Source of the DNA: Hyphomicrobium nitrativorans NL23 | Lineage (GTDB): Bacteria; Pseudomonadota; Alphaproteobacteria; Rhizobiales; Hyphomicrobiaceae | DNA: 64,000 nucleotides | Assembly: GCF_000503895.1 (NCBI RefSeq) | Contig: NC_022997.1 | Span: 1,880,501 to 1,944,500, forward strand | Reading direction: 5' to 3' | Part shown: positions 48,452-58,774 of the stretch, piece after piece | Position numbering within the stretch: the stretch's first letter is position 1 | How the letters are laid out: each line of letters opens with the position of its first letter | The notes under the pieces: model-generated | Told to the model about the DNA's origin: nothing | Database searches by the model: none | The model's input: only the letters and a program-made list of their open reading frames with translations | Program-made: the position numbers and the translations under genes

Positions 48452-49015
48452 ATGACGCGTCTTTCGTCAGTTCCGAAGCAGACGACAGCTCCGTTCGGGG
48501 GGCTGCTGCGCTGGGCCGGGCTTTCCGCCGCCGCGGGCCTGATGCTCGGCGCCTGGCCGGCTGCGGCCGAGGACAAGATCGAGAACCGCGTCGCGATCTT
48601 TTCCGCACTCGACAAGGTGACGGCGACGATCCGCAAGCTCGAAGTTCCGATCGGAGAAACGGTCGAATTCGGTGCGCTCAAGGTGACGCCGCGCGTGTGC
48701 TATTCGCGCCCGCCCACCGTGCAGCCCAAGACGACCTCTTTCGTCGAGGTGGAGGAAGTTCAACTCGACGGCACGCAGACGCGGATCTTCGGCGGGTGGA
48801 TGTTCGCGCAAAGCCCGGGGCTCAACGCCGTCGAGCATCCGGTGTTCGACGTGTGGCTCACCGATTGCGCTGCGCCGCGCAACGCGGTTGCGCAGCAGCA
48901 GATGCCGCCTGCCGCGGCCGAAGGCGCGCAAGAGGGCGTCGCGCCGGACGCCTACGATGCGTATGACGCGTACGACGCGCAAGCCGATCAGCCACGCCGA
49001 CGCATCCGCCGCTGA
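48452..49015 (+). CDS. DUF2155 domain-containing periplasmic protein
   Basis: This 187-residue protein has an N-terminal signal/anchor (LLRWAGLSAAAGLMLGAWPAAAED) and a core ENRVAIFSALDKVTATIRKLEVPIGE followed by VCYSRPPTVQPKTTSFVEVEE, GGWMFAQSPGLNAVEHPVFDVWLTDC, diagnostic for DUF2155. Two cysteines (VCYSRP and LTDC) probably form a disulphide. The C-terminus is Ala/Gln-rich with a DAYDAYDAYDAQ repeat and a basic end. Start alternatives exist upstream (for example 48410). Function is unknown; the gene follows the complex I subunit gene. Confidence 0.82.
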   Translation: MTRLSSVPKQTTAPFGGLLRWAGLSAAAGLMLGAWPAAAEDKIENRVAIFSALDKVTATIRKLEVPIGETVEFGALKVTPRVCYSRPPTVQPKTTSFVEVEEVQLDGTQTRIFGGWMFAQSPGLNAVEHPVFDVWLTDCAAPRNAVAQQQMPPAAAEGAQEGVAPDAYDAYDAYDAQADQPRRRIRR

Positions 49016-49286
49016 TGCGGCGGGCAAGCGACCCACACGGTTTCTGCTTTCTGTGTCCAACGAGACTCACGCTTCGGGCGAAGAGCCTGCGGGGCAGAGA
49101 TCGCGCCGCGTTTCGGGTTTCGCGCCATGTGCGATTCAGGCATGTTAACCAAACAAAAGCTGCGTCACGGCGCATCTTGCGATGGCGTCTTACGCTCATC
49201 GCGGAACCGTATCGTTGTGCCAAGGCTTGGGAACTGCGTGAAAGCCGCTCGCTTGCAGTTGTCATTCGAGACATGCGGAGCCTCCG

Positions 49287-49553
49287 ATGACCGACAAACG
49301 ATCGATCGCATACGATGCGACGTTCATGATCCTCTACATTGGCGTTTTCGCCGCCATGGCGACGCTGTCCGTGATGCTGATTGCGCTCGGCGCGATCGGG
49401 GTGGAGTTCGGCGGGCCGCAGCTCGCCGCGCTCACGATCAACATCGCGGGCTGGTCGGCCCTTCCCTTCGCGCCGAAGCTCTATCGCTGGCTGATGGGGC
49501 ATCCGTTCTCGTGGCGCACGAACGGTGCGCTGGGTGGCGTGATCGAGACCTGA
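49287..49553 (+). CDS. Small two-span membrane protein
   Basis: This 88-residue protein has two hydrophobic segments (ATFMILYIGVFAAMATLSVMLIALG and LAALTINIAGWSALPFAP) and a basic, Trp-containing C-terminus (LYRWLMGHPFSW). A GGAG lies upstream of the ATG. Family unknown. It is convergent with hemB across only ten bases. Confidence 0.6.
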   Translation: MTDKRSIAYDATFMILYIGVFAAMATLSVMLIALGAIGVEFGGPQLAALTINIAGWSALPFAPKLYRWLMGHPFSWRTNGALGGVIET

Positions 49554-49563
49554 CGTTTCTTGA

Positions 49564-50661
<1,098 letters not shown>

Positions 50662-50675
50662 TCACGGCAATTGGG

Positions 50676-52073
50676 TCAACGGCAGATTTTCTTGAACTTG
50701 CGCGGCGCCATGTCCACGTGGAAGTGGTTGCGGTGCGCTTCGTTGGCTTCGGGGCCAAGTGTCGTGCCGAAAATCTTGCAGGCCGAATCGTGGGCCGCGT
50801 ACAGGAAGCGCGCCGTGTTGTCGCGCGCGGGCGCGCGTTCGGCCGGGAGCGCGGCCTGAATGGCGGGGTCCAACTCGCCGCGGCGCTGCTTGCGTCTCTT
50901 CTTGTCGGCGGATTTCTTGTTCTTCGCGTTTTTGCCCGCGCCGGGATCTGCTTCGGGACCGCCGAGGTGAAGCGCGGCTTGCTTGGCGAGCGGGTTGGTC
51001 TTGTCCGTTTCCTTCGGCAGGCCTTCGACGAGGGTCGCTCTCGGGATCGGCTTGCCGGCCGCCACCGCTTCGGCCTGGGCCGCGGCTTCTGCGGCGGACT
51101 TTTCGGCCGCGGCTTTCGCGGCCGCGGCCTTTTCAGCCGCGAGCTTGGTGGCCACGATCTCGCGCGCGATGTCGCGCCGGTTCGGTCCCCACCCGGCGAG
51201 CACTTCGGCGGTCTTGCCCTTTCTGGTCATGAAGCCGCGAATGTCGAGGGCGTTGGCTTTGCCGTGCTCGGAGAGCTTGTTGCCGACGCGGCCATAGGCC
51301 ATGCGGCAGGAGTAGTCGCTCATCGATTCCATCTTGATCACCTCGGCGCCCAGGTGGCGCTTGGCGAGGGGCTGGATGTCCTCGGTGATCCATTTGTGCA
51401 GCGCCACGACCATGTCGCAGGAGACGACCGCGGGCGGCGAGACGGAGACCTCCGGGCTCTTGCCGATGGAAATGAGACGCACGGGGGCGTGCGCGCCGCA
51501 GTCGCCCTTGCGCATCGGCGGCTCGGGCACCGTCACCACATCCAGGCCCTTGAGAAGCTGGGTGCAGCGGGCGCGTGCAAGCTCCACATCCTCGGCGGGC
51601 CACTCGTTGGGGTTCGGCTTCTTAGCGGGCTCTGCGGCTTTCGGTGCGGGCTCGGCCTTCGGGTCGGCCGCTATGGCGGACTTTCCGGCGGGCTTCGCAG
51701 GGGCCGGAGCGGCCGCCTTTTCCGTTGGAGCGGCTGCGGGAGGCGGCGCGGCCGGCTGCTCCGGCGCCTTGCCGTACACTGGGCGTGGCTTTCTGACCGG
51801 GAGCTCGATCTCCGATACGATGGGATCTTCCGCGGCCTTTTCTTGATTTGAGCGCGACTTCCTTTTCTTCTTGCCGGAGCCCATCGCGTTTTGAGCCGCA
51901 GCCTTCGCTTGCGCGGCGGCCTTCGTCGCGTCGATGACGATGGTCTCGAATGCGCTCGTGACGGAGCCCGCGAACGAGCCGTCGTTCGCCATGGCGGCAA
52001 ACGGCAATCCGCAAGCGCCGAAAATAGCAATGAGTGGCCGAAGCCGCCGGATCGGCGCGGGCTTGGGGCTCAT
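50676..52073 (-). CDS. Extensin-like family protein (LAS/DD-peptidase fold)
   Basis: This 465-residue exported protein has a signal peptide (residues 1-29), a Lys-rich and then Pro/Ala-rich linker, and the extensin-like C-terminal domain: ARCTQLLKGLDV, CGAHAPVRLISIG, VSCDMVVALHKWITEDI, YSCRMAYGRVGNKLSEHGKANALDIRGF and FLYAAHDSACKIFGTTLGPEANEAHRNHFHVDM. His and Asp residues in SEHGKANALDIRGF and AHRNHFHVD are the metal ligands expected of LAS-type peptidoglycan hydrolases. Between these halves lies a low-complexity insert of about 110 residues (AAAEKAAAAKAAAEKSAA-type helix, then Lys-rich). It acts in the periplasm on the cell wall, by inference. Confidence 0.82.
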   Translation of the reverse strand: MSPKPAPIRRLRPLIAIFGACGLPFAAMANDGSFAGSVTSAFETIVIDATKAAAQAKAAAQNAMGSGKKKRKSRSNQEKAAEDPIVSEIELPVRKPRPVYGKAPEQPAAPPPAAAPTEKAAAPAPAKPAGKSAIAADPKAEPAPKAAEPAKKPNPNEWPAEDVELARARCTQLLKGLDVVTVPEPPMRKGDCGAHAPVRLISIGKSPEVSVSPPAVVSCDMVVALHKWITEDIQPLAKRHLGAEVIKMESMSDYSCRMAYGRVGNKLSEHGKANALDIRGFMTRKGKTAEVLAGWGPNRRDIAREIVATKLAAEKAAAAKAAAEKSAAEAAAQAEAVAAGKPIPRATLVEGLPKETDKTNPLAKQAALHLGGPEADPGAGKNAKNKKSADKKRRKQRRGELDPAIQAALPAERAPARDNTARFLYAAHDSACKIFGTTLGPEANEAHRNHFHVDMAPRKFKKICR

Positions 52074-52267
52074 GGGCAGTCCTGATCCACCGCAAGACGC
52101 ATGACGCTCGACAAATGCCGCCTCGGGCGAGGCATGGAGCGAATCACGCGGCCAGTTTCATCTCATCTCCGAACCCTGTATAGCCGCCAATTGTGGCTCA
52201 ACAAGTGGACCGTTCCCGGACGTGTTTGAATTTGGGGACGATCTTGCGCGCGGGAAGGGGGCGGACG

Positions 52268-53356
52268 ATGACGGACGCAGCAGAAGACACGCTGAAGACG
52301 GAGATCGTAGGCTCGCTCGCGGTCGTCACGCTCTCGCGGCCGCGCGCTCTCAATGCGTTGACCGGCCACATGCGTGCGAAACTTTCCGAGCGTCTCTGGG
52401 CCTGCGCGCGCGATCCGCAGATCTATGCCGTGGTGATCCAGTCGGAGAGTCCGCGCGCATTCTCTTCCGGCTCTGATGTGCGTGAGGTGCTTTCGCTCGC
52501 GCGCGCCGATCTTGCGCAAGGCAAGAAGACGTTTTCCGACGAGTATGCGCTCAACTGGCAGTGCGAGTGCTTTTCGAAGCCAGCGGTGTCGCTGATCGAC
52601 GGCATGGTGATGGGCGGCGGCGTCGGCATCAGTCTTTACGGGACGCACCGCGTGGCGGGCGAGGGCTATTCCTTCGCGATGCCCGAGACGATGATCGGGC
52701 TCTTTCCGGATGTCGGCGTGTGCCATGCGCTGGCGCGCCTTCCCGACCACATCGGCATGTATCTCGGCCTGACCGGGCGCAGCATCGGGCGCGCGGACGC
52801 CTATGCGCTTGGCCTTGTCACGCATTGCATTTCGCGAGAGCGCTTCGAGGAGATCAAGGCGGCGCTCGCCGATACGTGGCCTGTCGATACCGTTCTCGAC
52901 GAGCGGCACGTGGAGCCTGGGCCGGGGGATCTCGCGCCGTACCGCCATGTGATTGCGGATTGCTTTTCGGCGCCGACGGTGGAGGGGATCGTGGCCAGGC
53001 TCGCGGCCGTCGAGGGCGAGCCGCGGGAGTGGGCGCAGGCTGCCGCCGCCGATCTCGCCAGGCGGTCGCCGCTCTCGCTCAAGATCACGCATCGCCATAT
53101 CCGAGAGGCGCAGGCACGCGATCTGCGGCAGACGCTGCAGGTCGATTACAGGCTCGCGGTCAGGATGCTCGAAGCCGGCGGCGATTTCTTCGAAGGCGTG
53201 CGCGCGGCGCTGATCGACAAGGACGGTGCGCCGGCGTGGTCTCCCGCGCGCCTCGAAGATGTGACGGAGGCGATCGTCTCTTCCTATTTCGCGCCGCTCG
53301 GGGACGGCGAGTTCGTGCTGCCGACGCGCGAGGAAATGCAGGCATTGAGGGCCTGA
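52268..53356 (+). CDS. Enoyl-CoA hydratase/isomerase family, 3-hydroxyisobutyryl-CoA hydrolase-like
   Basis: This 362-residue crotonase-fold protein has LSRPRALNALTGHMRAKL, the oxyanion-hole segments AFSSGSDVREV and LIDGMVMGGGVGISLYGTHRVA, and MPETMIGLFPDVGVCHALARLP. The length of about 360 and ITHRHIREAQARDLRQTLQVDYRLA in the C-terminal helical extension are typical of HIBYL-CoA hydrolases of valine catabolism rather than the 260-residue hydratases. The catalytic Glu in PETMIG is present. AAGGGGG precedes the ATG at 52268. It is cytoplasmic and upstream of ldtR. Confidence 0.85.
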   Translation: MTDAAEDTLKTEIVGSLAVVTLSRPRALNALTGHMRAKLSERLWACARDPQIYAVVIQSESPRAFSSGSDVREVLSLARADLAQGKKTFSDEYALNWQCECFSKPAVSLIDGMVMGGGVGISLYGTHRVAGEGYSFAMPETMIGLFPDVGVCHALARLPDHIGMYLGLTGRSIGRADAYALGLVTHCISRERFEEIKAALADTWPVDTVLDERHVEPGPGDLAPYRHVIADCFSAPTVEGIVARLAAVEGEPREWAQAAAADLARRSPLSLKITHRHIREAQARDLRQTLQVDYRLAVRMLEAGGDFFEGVRAALIDKDGAPAWSPARLEDVTEAIVSSYFAPLGDGEFVLPTREEMQALRA

Positions 53357-53389
53357 TGCCCGAAACGGAGCGTCAAATCAGAACCAAGG

Positions 53390-53484
53390 TTTACCTGCTT
53401 TTTACCTCATAGATTGAGCTAATTTTTATGGATCCCGCGTAGCCTGACCTCAGAACCGGAAAACGGTCGCGTCAAACAGGTAAG
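53390..53484. promoter_or_regulatory. Candidate operator half-sites upstream of ldtR
   Basis: TTTACCTG (53390) and TTTACCTC (53401) are directly repeated 11 bases apart, and CAGGTAAG (53477) is the inverted form 17 bases before the ldtR start. Autoregulation by the MarR protein is a plausible use; the motif is short. Confidence 0.35.
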
Positions 53485-53500
53485 TGAGTGAGGCAGGGTT

Positions 53501-54013
53501 ATGAACTACGCACTCGATGCGGAGCGCCAGCGTGCGTCCGACATTCAGGATCCCAATCTTCGTTCGGAGTATCTCCACAGTCTCAACCTCATCGAGCGGC
53601 TGCACCGCCTGCTGCTCGATGTCATCAAGGACGAGTTCGACCGCACGGGCGGCTCCGATCTCAACGCCGTGCAGGCGCTCCTGCTCTACAACATGGGCGA
53701 CAAGGAGCTGACGGCGGGCGAGCTCAAGAGCCGCGGCTACTACATGGGCTCGAACGTCTCGTACAATCTCAAGAAGCTCGTCGACATGGGCTATATCGAC
53801 TACGAGCGCAGCGAGAGCGACAAGCGCAGCGTGCGCGTTTCGCTGTCGGCAAAGGGCCGCAAGGCCGCCGAGGTGGTGCACAAGCTCTATCAGCGCCAAC
53901 TCGGCTCGGTCGAGCAGGTCGCCCAGGTCACCGGCGAGGAGTTCCACGGGTTGAACAAGGCGCTGGCGCGGCTGGAGCGGTTCTGGACCGACCAGATTAG
54001 GTTTAGGCTTTAG
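53501..54013 (+). CDS. ldtR: MarR family transcriptional regulator LdtR
   Basis: LdtR is a winged-helix MarR-type regulator first studied in Liberibacter and Sinorhizobium, where it controls an L,D-transpeptidase gene and stress tolerance. This 170-residue protein has IQDPNLRSEYLHSLNLIERLHRLLLDVIKDEFDR in the dimerisation helices, the recognition helix ELKSRGYYMGSNVSYNLKKLVDMGY and the wing DYERSESDKRSVRVSLS. The adjacent downstream gene on the same strand is an L,D-transpeptidase, as expected. Direct and inverted TTTACCT/AGGTAA motifs precede it. Confidence 0.92.
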   Translation: MNYALDAERQRASDIQDPNLRSEYLHSLNLIERLHRLLLDVIKDEFDRTGGSDLNAVQALLLYNMGDKELTAGELKSRGYYMGSNVSYNLKKLVDMGYIDYERSESDKRSVRVSLSAKGRKAAEVVHKLYQRQLGSVEQVAQVTGEEFHGLNKALARLERFWTDQIRFRL

Positions 54014-54032
54014 TTCGCTCACGGGCCTGTTC

Positions 54033-54071
54033 GGCCAAAACGTCTTTGGCTGCGCCAAAGGCGTTTTGGCC
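54033..54071. repeat. Long imperfect hairpin between ldtR and the L,D-transpeptidase gene
   Basis: GGCCAAAACGTCTTTGG pairs with CCAAAGGCGTTTTGGCC across a five-base loop with one wobble. It may terminate ldtR transcripts or be a dispersed repeat; the following CCTGGCCCTCCGCG also occurs in the old uvrB tail (25880-25920). Confidence 0.7.
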
Positions 54072-54200
54072 TGGCCCTCCGCGGGGGCGCGCGGGATTTT
54101 CCGTCCGGCTGCTGATTTTTTATGACATCGGAGCCTTCGTTGTGGCTGGGCCGCATCACCTTGCGGAGCGGTGCCGCGACGGGGGTTTTTGTCATCGGCG

Positions 54201-54216
54201 GAACATGTAAGTGTTC
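54201..54216. promoter_or_regulatory. Inverted repeat upstream of the L,D-transpeptidase gene
   Basis: GAACA-TGTAAG-TGTTC is a 5-6-5 inverted repeat about 95 bases before the start codon, with a TGTAAGTG core resembling the AGGTAAGTG near ldtR. It could be a regulator site. Confidence 0.3.
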
Positions 54217-54311
54217 TGCTCTATGCGCTGCATTCTGCCCTTGGGGCGGTGCAATGCAGCGCTGTGTGCGCTGAGGCGCGTGACTGTCCGTTCGGATCCG
54301 CGGGGGGCTCC

Positions 54312-55595
54312 ATGGCGATATCGATGCAAGCTATCCGGGGCAGGCGCTGCCTGCGGTTCGGTGCGGCCGTCCTCGGGTCGATTGTCTCGGCTGGTGCCGC
54401 GTCCGCGGACGACTTCTGGACGCTGCAGTTCGGGCCAACCGGGGGCGGCTATAGCGCCGTGTCCGAGCGCCAGGCGCTGCGCGAATTGGAGCGCAACCCC
54501 GAGCCGGGGCTGCCCACGCTCTCGCCCGCGAACGTCAAAGCGACGCGGGATGCGATCCAGCGCTATACGGAGATCGTTCAGGCGGGCGGCTGGCCCACGC
54601 TGCCGGGCGAGCAGGTGAAGCCCGGAGAGCAGAGCTTCGCCGTCGTGATGCTGCGCGACCGGCTTGCGATCTCGGGCGAACTCGCGGCGGGCGGGAGCCG
54701 GAGCGATGTGCTCGACGGCACGCTCGTCGAAGCTCTCAAAGTCTATCAGTCCACGAACGGGCTGACACCCAATGGGCGGCTCGACAGGGCGACGATTGCT
54801 GCGCTCAACGTTTCGGCCGAGGATCGCCTCAAGCAGCTCAAGACCAATCTCTCGCGCCTTTCGACGCTGACGCAGACGACGAAATCGCATCGGCGTTATG
54901 TCGTGGTCAACGTTCCGTCCGCACAGGTGGAGGCGGTGGCGCTTAACCGCGTCATCTCGCGGCATACGGCGGTGGTCGGCATGAAGGACCGGCCGACGCC
55001 GGTTCTGCGCTCCAACATCTACGAGATGAACTTCAATCCGATCTGGCGGCTGCCGCCGACCGTGATCCGCGAGGATCTGATTCCGCAGGCGCGCGCGGCC
55101 CAGGCCAAGGGCGAGAACCTGCTCGTCAAGACCGGCATCAACGCCTACGACGGAAACGGGCGCAAGCTCGACCCGGCGAAGATCGACTGGAGCAGCGCCG
55201 CTCCGCGCGGCTACTCGTATCGTCAGCCCGCGGGCAAAGATAACCCGCTCGGCTTCGTGAAGATCAACTTCGCCAACAGCGAGTCCGTCTACATGCACGA
55301 CAGCCCGACGGACGGTCTCTTCGGGCAGAATATCCGAGCGGCCAGCTCGGGCTGCATTCGCGTCCACAACATCGAGCGGCTGGCCTATTGGCTTTTGGGC
55401 CAGAACGACGGCTGGGATCAGGCCCGCGTCGAAAAGATGAAGGAAACCGGCGAGCGGGCGGACGTGCGACTCGCCAGCCAGGTGCCGCTGCATTTCGCCT
55501 ATATCACCGCCTGGGCGACCGAGGACGGCACGATCCAGTTCCGCCGCGACCTCTACAATCGCGACGGTGTGGCGGAGATCGCAACGTCCTATTGA
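54312..55595 (+). CDS. L,D-transpeptidase (YkuD family), LdtR target
   Basis: This 427-residue exported enzyme has a signal peptide near residues 1-35 (cleaved near AASADD) and a peptidoglycan-binding-like helix set (DGTLVEALKVYQSTNGLTPNGRLDRATIAALN), then the YkuD domain RRYVVVNVPSAQVEAV to VYMHDSPTDGLFGQ and SSGCIRVHN with the catalytic Cys348. L,D-transpeptidases make 3-3 cross-links or attach lipoproteins to peptidoglycan in the periplasm. The ATG at 54312 follows GGGGGG. Position directly after ldtR matches the known LdtR-LdtP pair. Confidence 0.93.
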   Translation: MAISMQAIRGRRCLRFGAAVLGSIVSAGAASADDFWTLQFGPTGGGYSAVSERQALRELERNPEPGLPTLSPANVKATRDAIQRYTEIVQAGGWPTLPGEQVKPGEQSFAVVMLRDRLAISGELAAGGSRSDVLDGTLVEALKVYQSTNGLTPNGRLDRATIAALNVSAEDRLKQLKTNLSRLSTLTQTTKSHRRYVVVNVPSAQVEAVALNRVISRHTAVVGMKDRPTPVLRSNIYEMNFNPIWRLPPTVIREDLIPQARAAQAKGENLLVKTGINAYDGNGRKLDPAKIDWSSAAPRGYSYRQPAGKDNPLGFVKINFANSESVYMHDSPTDGLFGQNIRAASSGCIRVHNIERLAYWLLGQNDGWDQARVEKMKETGERADVRLASQVPLHFAYITAWATEDGTIQFRRDLYNRDGVAEIATSY

Positions 55596-55903
55596 GGGGG
55601 CGGGCAGGGGTGGAGCGTGCGCGTTTTTGACGTGGCGGCGCCGGATCTCAACCTTGATCTACGTCAAGGCAATAAAGGGGCTCGTGCCGCCTCATGGTGA
55701 AGCATTCAGCAGAGTCTCGGAGCTGCGGATAACGGATAGTTAAAGGCGAGTTCCGAGCTAGAAAATGCAAGCGCCAGCGCGACATAACAACCGTTGCACA
55801 GTAACATTTTCCGGGAGATGCTGGCATTAACGCTCACATGCCGCTAGAAGAGCGGCGAATATAAAGAGCATACCGGAAGATACTGGGGTTCGAGGACACG
55901 TCG
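55596..55903. promoter_or_regulatory. hemA upstream region
   Basis: A 308-base gene-free region containing an FNR/FixK-type box at 55654-55667, AT-rich stretches near 55730-55810 and a GANTC site (GAGTC) near 55712. Nothing else was recognised. Confidence 0.5.
55654..55667. promoter_or_regulatory. FNR/FixK-type binding site upstream of hemA
   Basis: TTGATCTACGTCAA fits the TTGAT-N4-RTCAA consensus of FnrL/FixK regulators. In Rhodobacter and Bradyrhizobium hemA is under such oxygen-responsive control. It lies about 240 bases before the start codon. Confidence 0.7.
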
Positions 55904-57139
55904 ATGGTCGATTATGCGAGGCACTTCAAGGCCGCACTCGATACGATCCGCAACGAGGGTCGCTACCGGGTGTTCGCCGATGTGAAGCGCCGCCGGGGTG
56001 CGTTTCCCGCTGCCGAGCATGTGAGCGTCCAGGGTCCGAAGCAGATTGTCGTCTGGTGCTCCAACGATTATCTGGGCATGGGCCAGCATCCCAAGGTGAC
56101 GGCGGCCATGCACGAGGCCATCGACGCGGTCGGTGCCGGCTCGGGCGGCACACGCAATATCTCGGGCACCACGCACTATCACGTCGAACTCGAACACGAG
56201 CTTGCGGATCTGCACGGCAAAGAGCAGGCGCTGCTGTTTACGTCTGCTTTCGTGGCAAACGAAGCGGCACTCTCCACACTCGCAAAGCTGCTTCCGGGCT
56301 GCGTCATCATTTCGGACGAGAAGAATCACGCGTCGATGATCGCGGGCATCCGCAACGGGCGCGGCGAGAAGAAGATCTTCCGTCACAACGACCTTGCCGA
56401 CCTCGAAGCGAAGCTTCGCGAGATCCCGGCGGGGACGCCGAAGATCATCGCCTTCGAGAGCGTCTATTCGATGGACGGCCATATCGCGCCGATCGCAGGT
56501 ATCTGCGATCTCGCGGATAAATACGGTGCGCTGACCTATCTCGACGAAGTGCACGCGGTCGGCCTTTACGGGCCGCGGGGCGGCGGCATCGCCGAGCGCG
56601 ACGGCGTGATGGACCGCATCGACGTCATCAACGGCACGCTGGCCAAGGGCTATGGCGTGATGGGCGGCTATATCACAGGCACGCGCGACCTGTGCGACGC
56701 CATTCGCTCGTTCGCGCCGGGGTTTATCTTCACGACGTCGCTGGCGCCTGCCATCGCGGCCGGCGCGCTTGCGAGCATCCGCCACCTCAAGGAAAGCCAG
56801 CTCGAACGGGCTCGCCACCAGGAGCGCGCGCGGACGCTGAAGGGGCTGCTCAAGGACGCCGGGCTTCCGGTGTTCCAGAACCCGAGCCACATCGTGCCGG
56901 TTCTGATCGGCGATCCGGTTCACTGCAAAGAGGTGACCGACCGCCTGCTCGACCGCTACGGCATCTACGTGCAGCCGATCAATTACCCGACCGTCCCGCG
57001 CGGGACGGAGCGTATCCGGCTCACTCCGGGGCCGCACCATACCGACGCGCAGATGGCCGATCTCGTTGCCGCACTCGGTACGCTGTGGGCGGCGTGCCCG
57101 GCAGCCGTCGGCCGGACCGGCAAGCTCGCGGCCGAATAG
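55904..57139 (+). CDS. hemA: 5-aminolevulinate synthase
   Basis: HemA condenses glycine and succinyl-CoA with PLP to form 5-aminolevulinate, the alphaproteobacterial (Shemin) entry to haem. The 411-residue enzyme has the start [84 protein letters not shown] and the PLP lysine in [14 protein letters not shown]. Full family length. GAGGACA precedes the ATG. An FNR/FixK-type site upstream suggests oxygen regulation. HemB is encoded 5.3 kb upstream. Confidence 0.98.
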   Translation: MVDYARHFKAALDTIRNEGRYRVFADVKRRRGAFPAAEHVSVQGPKQIVVWCSNDYLGMGQHPKVTAAMHEAIDAVGAGSGGTRNISGTTHYHVELEHELADLHGKEQALLFTSAFVANEAALSTLAKLLPGCVIISDEKNHASMIAGIRNGRGEKKIFRHNDLADLEAKLREIPAGTPKIIAFESVYSMDGHIAPIAGICDLADKYGALTYLDEVHAVGLYGPRGGGIAERDGVMDRIDVINGTLAKGYGVMGGYITGTRDLCDAIRSFAPGFIFTTSLAPAIAAGALASIRHLKESQLERARHQERARTLKGLLKDAGLPVFQNPSHIVPVLIGDPVHCKEVTDRLLDRYGIYVQPINYPTVPRGTERIRLTPGPHHTDAQMADLVAALGTLWAACPAAVGRTGKLAAE

Positions 57140-57466
57140 CGCGCCCGCGACGTTCACGCAGGATTTTCAGCGTTTTCGCACGTCACCCGGGTGGGCGGGC
57201 CTCGGTTTCGCCCGGTCGTCACCGCCCAGATTCGCACCCTTCGCAATTGCTGCGCTGCACAGCAAAAATTGAGTGCGACGGTCGCTTCCTTGTTTGTCCC
57301 CGGTGACGCATGGTAAGGCCATGCGCCAGTGAGGCTCGCTGCGCAATCCGCTCCCTCGTTGCGCCGGGGAAGCGGACGTGCGGCCAGTTTGCCATGTCCG
57401 AGGTTTCCGACCAGCGTCGCCCCACCTTCAAAACCGATTAAAGCCGATACCAACGAGGAACGCCTG
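57140..57466. promoter_or_regulatory. glyA leader region
   Basis: A 327-base gene-free stretch between hemA and glyA. It contains the predicted three-way junction at 57298-57369. The remainder, including a GC-rich segment near 57180-57225, shows no recognised element. Confidence 0.5.
57298..57369 (+). ncRNA. Predicted structured RNA (three-way junction) in the glyA leader
   Basis: A closing stem CCCCGG/CCGGGG (57298-57303 with 57364-57369) encloses hairpin CGCATGG-TAAGG-CCATGCG (57307-57325) and hairpin GCGCAA/TTGCGC (57341-57364) with a 12-base loop, joined by CCAGTGAGGCTCGCT. The outer stem and second hairpin share one base at 57364, so one of these pairs must open. It ends about 100 bases before the glyA start. 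It does not match a riboswitch class I know. Confidence 0.4.
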
Positions 57467-58750
57467 ATGTCCAATTCGACCACCCGCTTTTTTAATGCGC
57501 CGCTCGCGGAGACCGATCCCGAAATCGCGTCTGCCATCGACAAGGAGCTTGGTCGTCAGCAGCACGAGATCGAGCTGATCGCTTCCGAGAACATCGTCTC
57601 GAAGGCCGTGCTCGAAGCGGCCGGCAGCGTTCTGACCAACAAGTATGCCGAGGGCTATCCGGGCCGCCGTTACTACGGCGGCTGTCAGTACGTCGACATC
57701 GTCGAGGATCTCGCCATCGAGCGGGCGAAGAAGATCTTTGGTTGCGAGTTCGCCAACGTGCAGCCGAACTCGGGCTCGCAGGCCAACCAGGGCGTGTTCA
57801 ACGCGCTCGCGAAGCCGGGCGATACGATCCTCGGCCTCAACCTCGCTCACGGCGGCCACCTCACGCATGGCGCGACGGTCAACCAGTCCGGCAAGTGGTT
57901 CCGCGCGGTGCACTATCAGGTCGAGCCCGACACGCACATCATCGACATGAACAAGGTGCGCGAGATCGCGAAGGCCGAGAACCCGCGCATCATCATCGCC
58001 GGCGGCTCGGCCTATCCGCGCCAGTTCGACTTCGCAGCCTTCCGTGCGATTGCGGACGAGGTCGGCGCGCATCTCATGGTCGACATGGCGCATTTCGCCG
58101 GTCTCGTGGCGGCTGGTGAGCATCCCTCGCCCTTCCCGCACGCGCACGTCGTCACCACCACCACGCACAAGACGCTGCGCGGTCCGCGCGGCGGCATGAT
58201 TCTCACCAGCGACGCAGATATCGCGAAGAAGGTGAACTCGGCGATCTTCCCGGGCATCCAGGGCGGTCCGCTCATGCACGTCATCGCCGGTAAGGCGGTT
58301 GCGTTCGGCGAGATCCTGCAGCCCGAGTTCAAGGCCTATGCGAAGCAGGTGATCGCCAACGCGAAGGCGATGGGCGAAGTGCTCGTCAACGACGGCTTCG
58401 CGCTCGTCTCGGGCGGCACGGACACGCACCTGATCCTCGTCGACCTGCGTCCGAAGAAGCTAACGGGCAACATCTCCGAGAAGTCGCTCGGCCGCGCTCA
58501 CATCACCTGCAACAAGAACGGCGTGCCGTTCGATCCCGAGAAGCCGATGGTGACGTCGGGCATCCGGCTCGGCGCACCCGCCGGCACCACGCGCGGTTTC
58601 GGTGAAGCCGAGTTCCGCGATATCGGCCGCATGATTGCCGAAGTGCTCGACGGTCTCGCCAAGAACGGCGAAGCGGGCAACGGCGAGGTTGAGGCCAAGG
58701 TGAAGGCCGAGGCGACGGAGCTTTGCAAGCGCTTCCCGATCTATTCTTGA
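57467..58750 (+). CDS. glyA: Serine hydroxymethyltransferase
   Basis: GlyA interconverts serine and glycine, loading one-carbon units on tetrahydrofolate, with PLP. The 427-residue enzyme has [67 protein letters not shown] and the PLP lysine in [14 protein letters not shown], all fully conserved. The ATG at 57467 follows GAGGAACG; an upstream frame extension is non-conserved. A possible structured leader lies upstream and a 12-bp GC hairpin follows the stop. glyA-nrdR-rib order is common in this bacterial group. Confidence 0.98.
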   Translation: MSNSTTRFFNAPLAETDPEIASAIDKELGRQQHEIELIASENIVSKAVLEAAGSVLTNKYAEGYPGRRYYGGCQYVDIVEDLAIERAKKIFGCEFANVQPNSGSQANQGVFNALAKPGDTILGLNLAHGGHLTHGATVNQSGKWFRAVHYQVEPDTHIIDMNKVREIAKAENPRIIIAGGSAYPRQFDFAAFRAIADEVGAHLMVDMAHFAGLVAAGEHPSPFPHAHVVTTTTHKTLRGPRGGMILTSDADIAKKVNSAIFPGIQGGPLMHVIAGKAVAFGEILQPEFKAYAKQVIANAKAMGEVLVNDGFALVSGGTDTHLILVDLRPKKLTGNISEKSLGRAHITCNKNGVPFDPEKPMVTSGIRLGAPAGTTRGFGEAEFRDIGRMIAEVLDGLAKNGEAGNGEVEAKVKAEATELCKRFPIYS

Positions 58751-58774
58751 GATCGTTGACAGTCTAAGAGAGGG

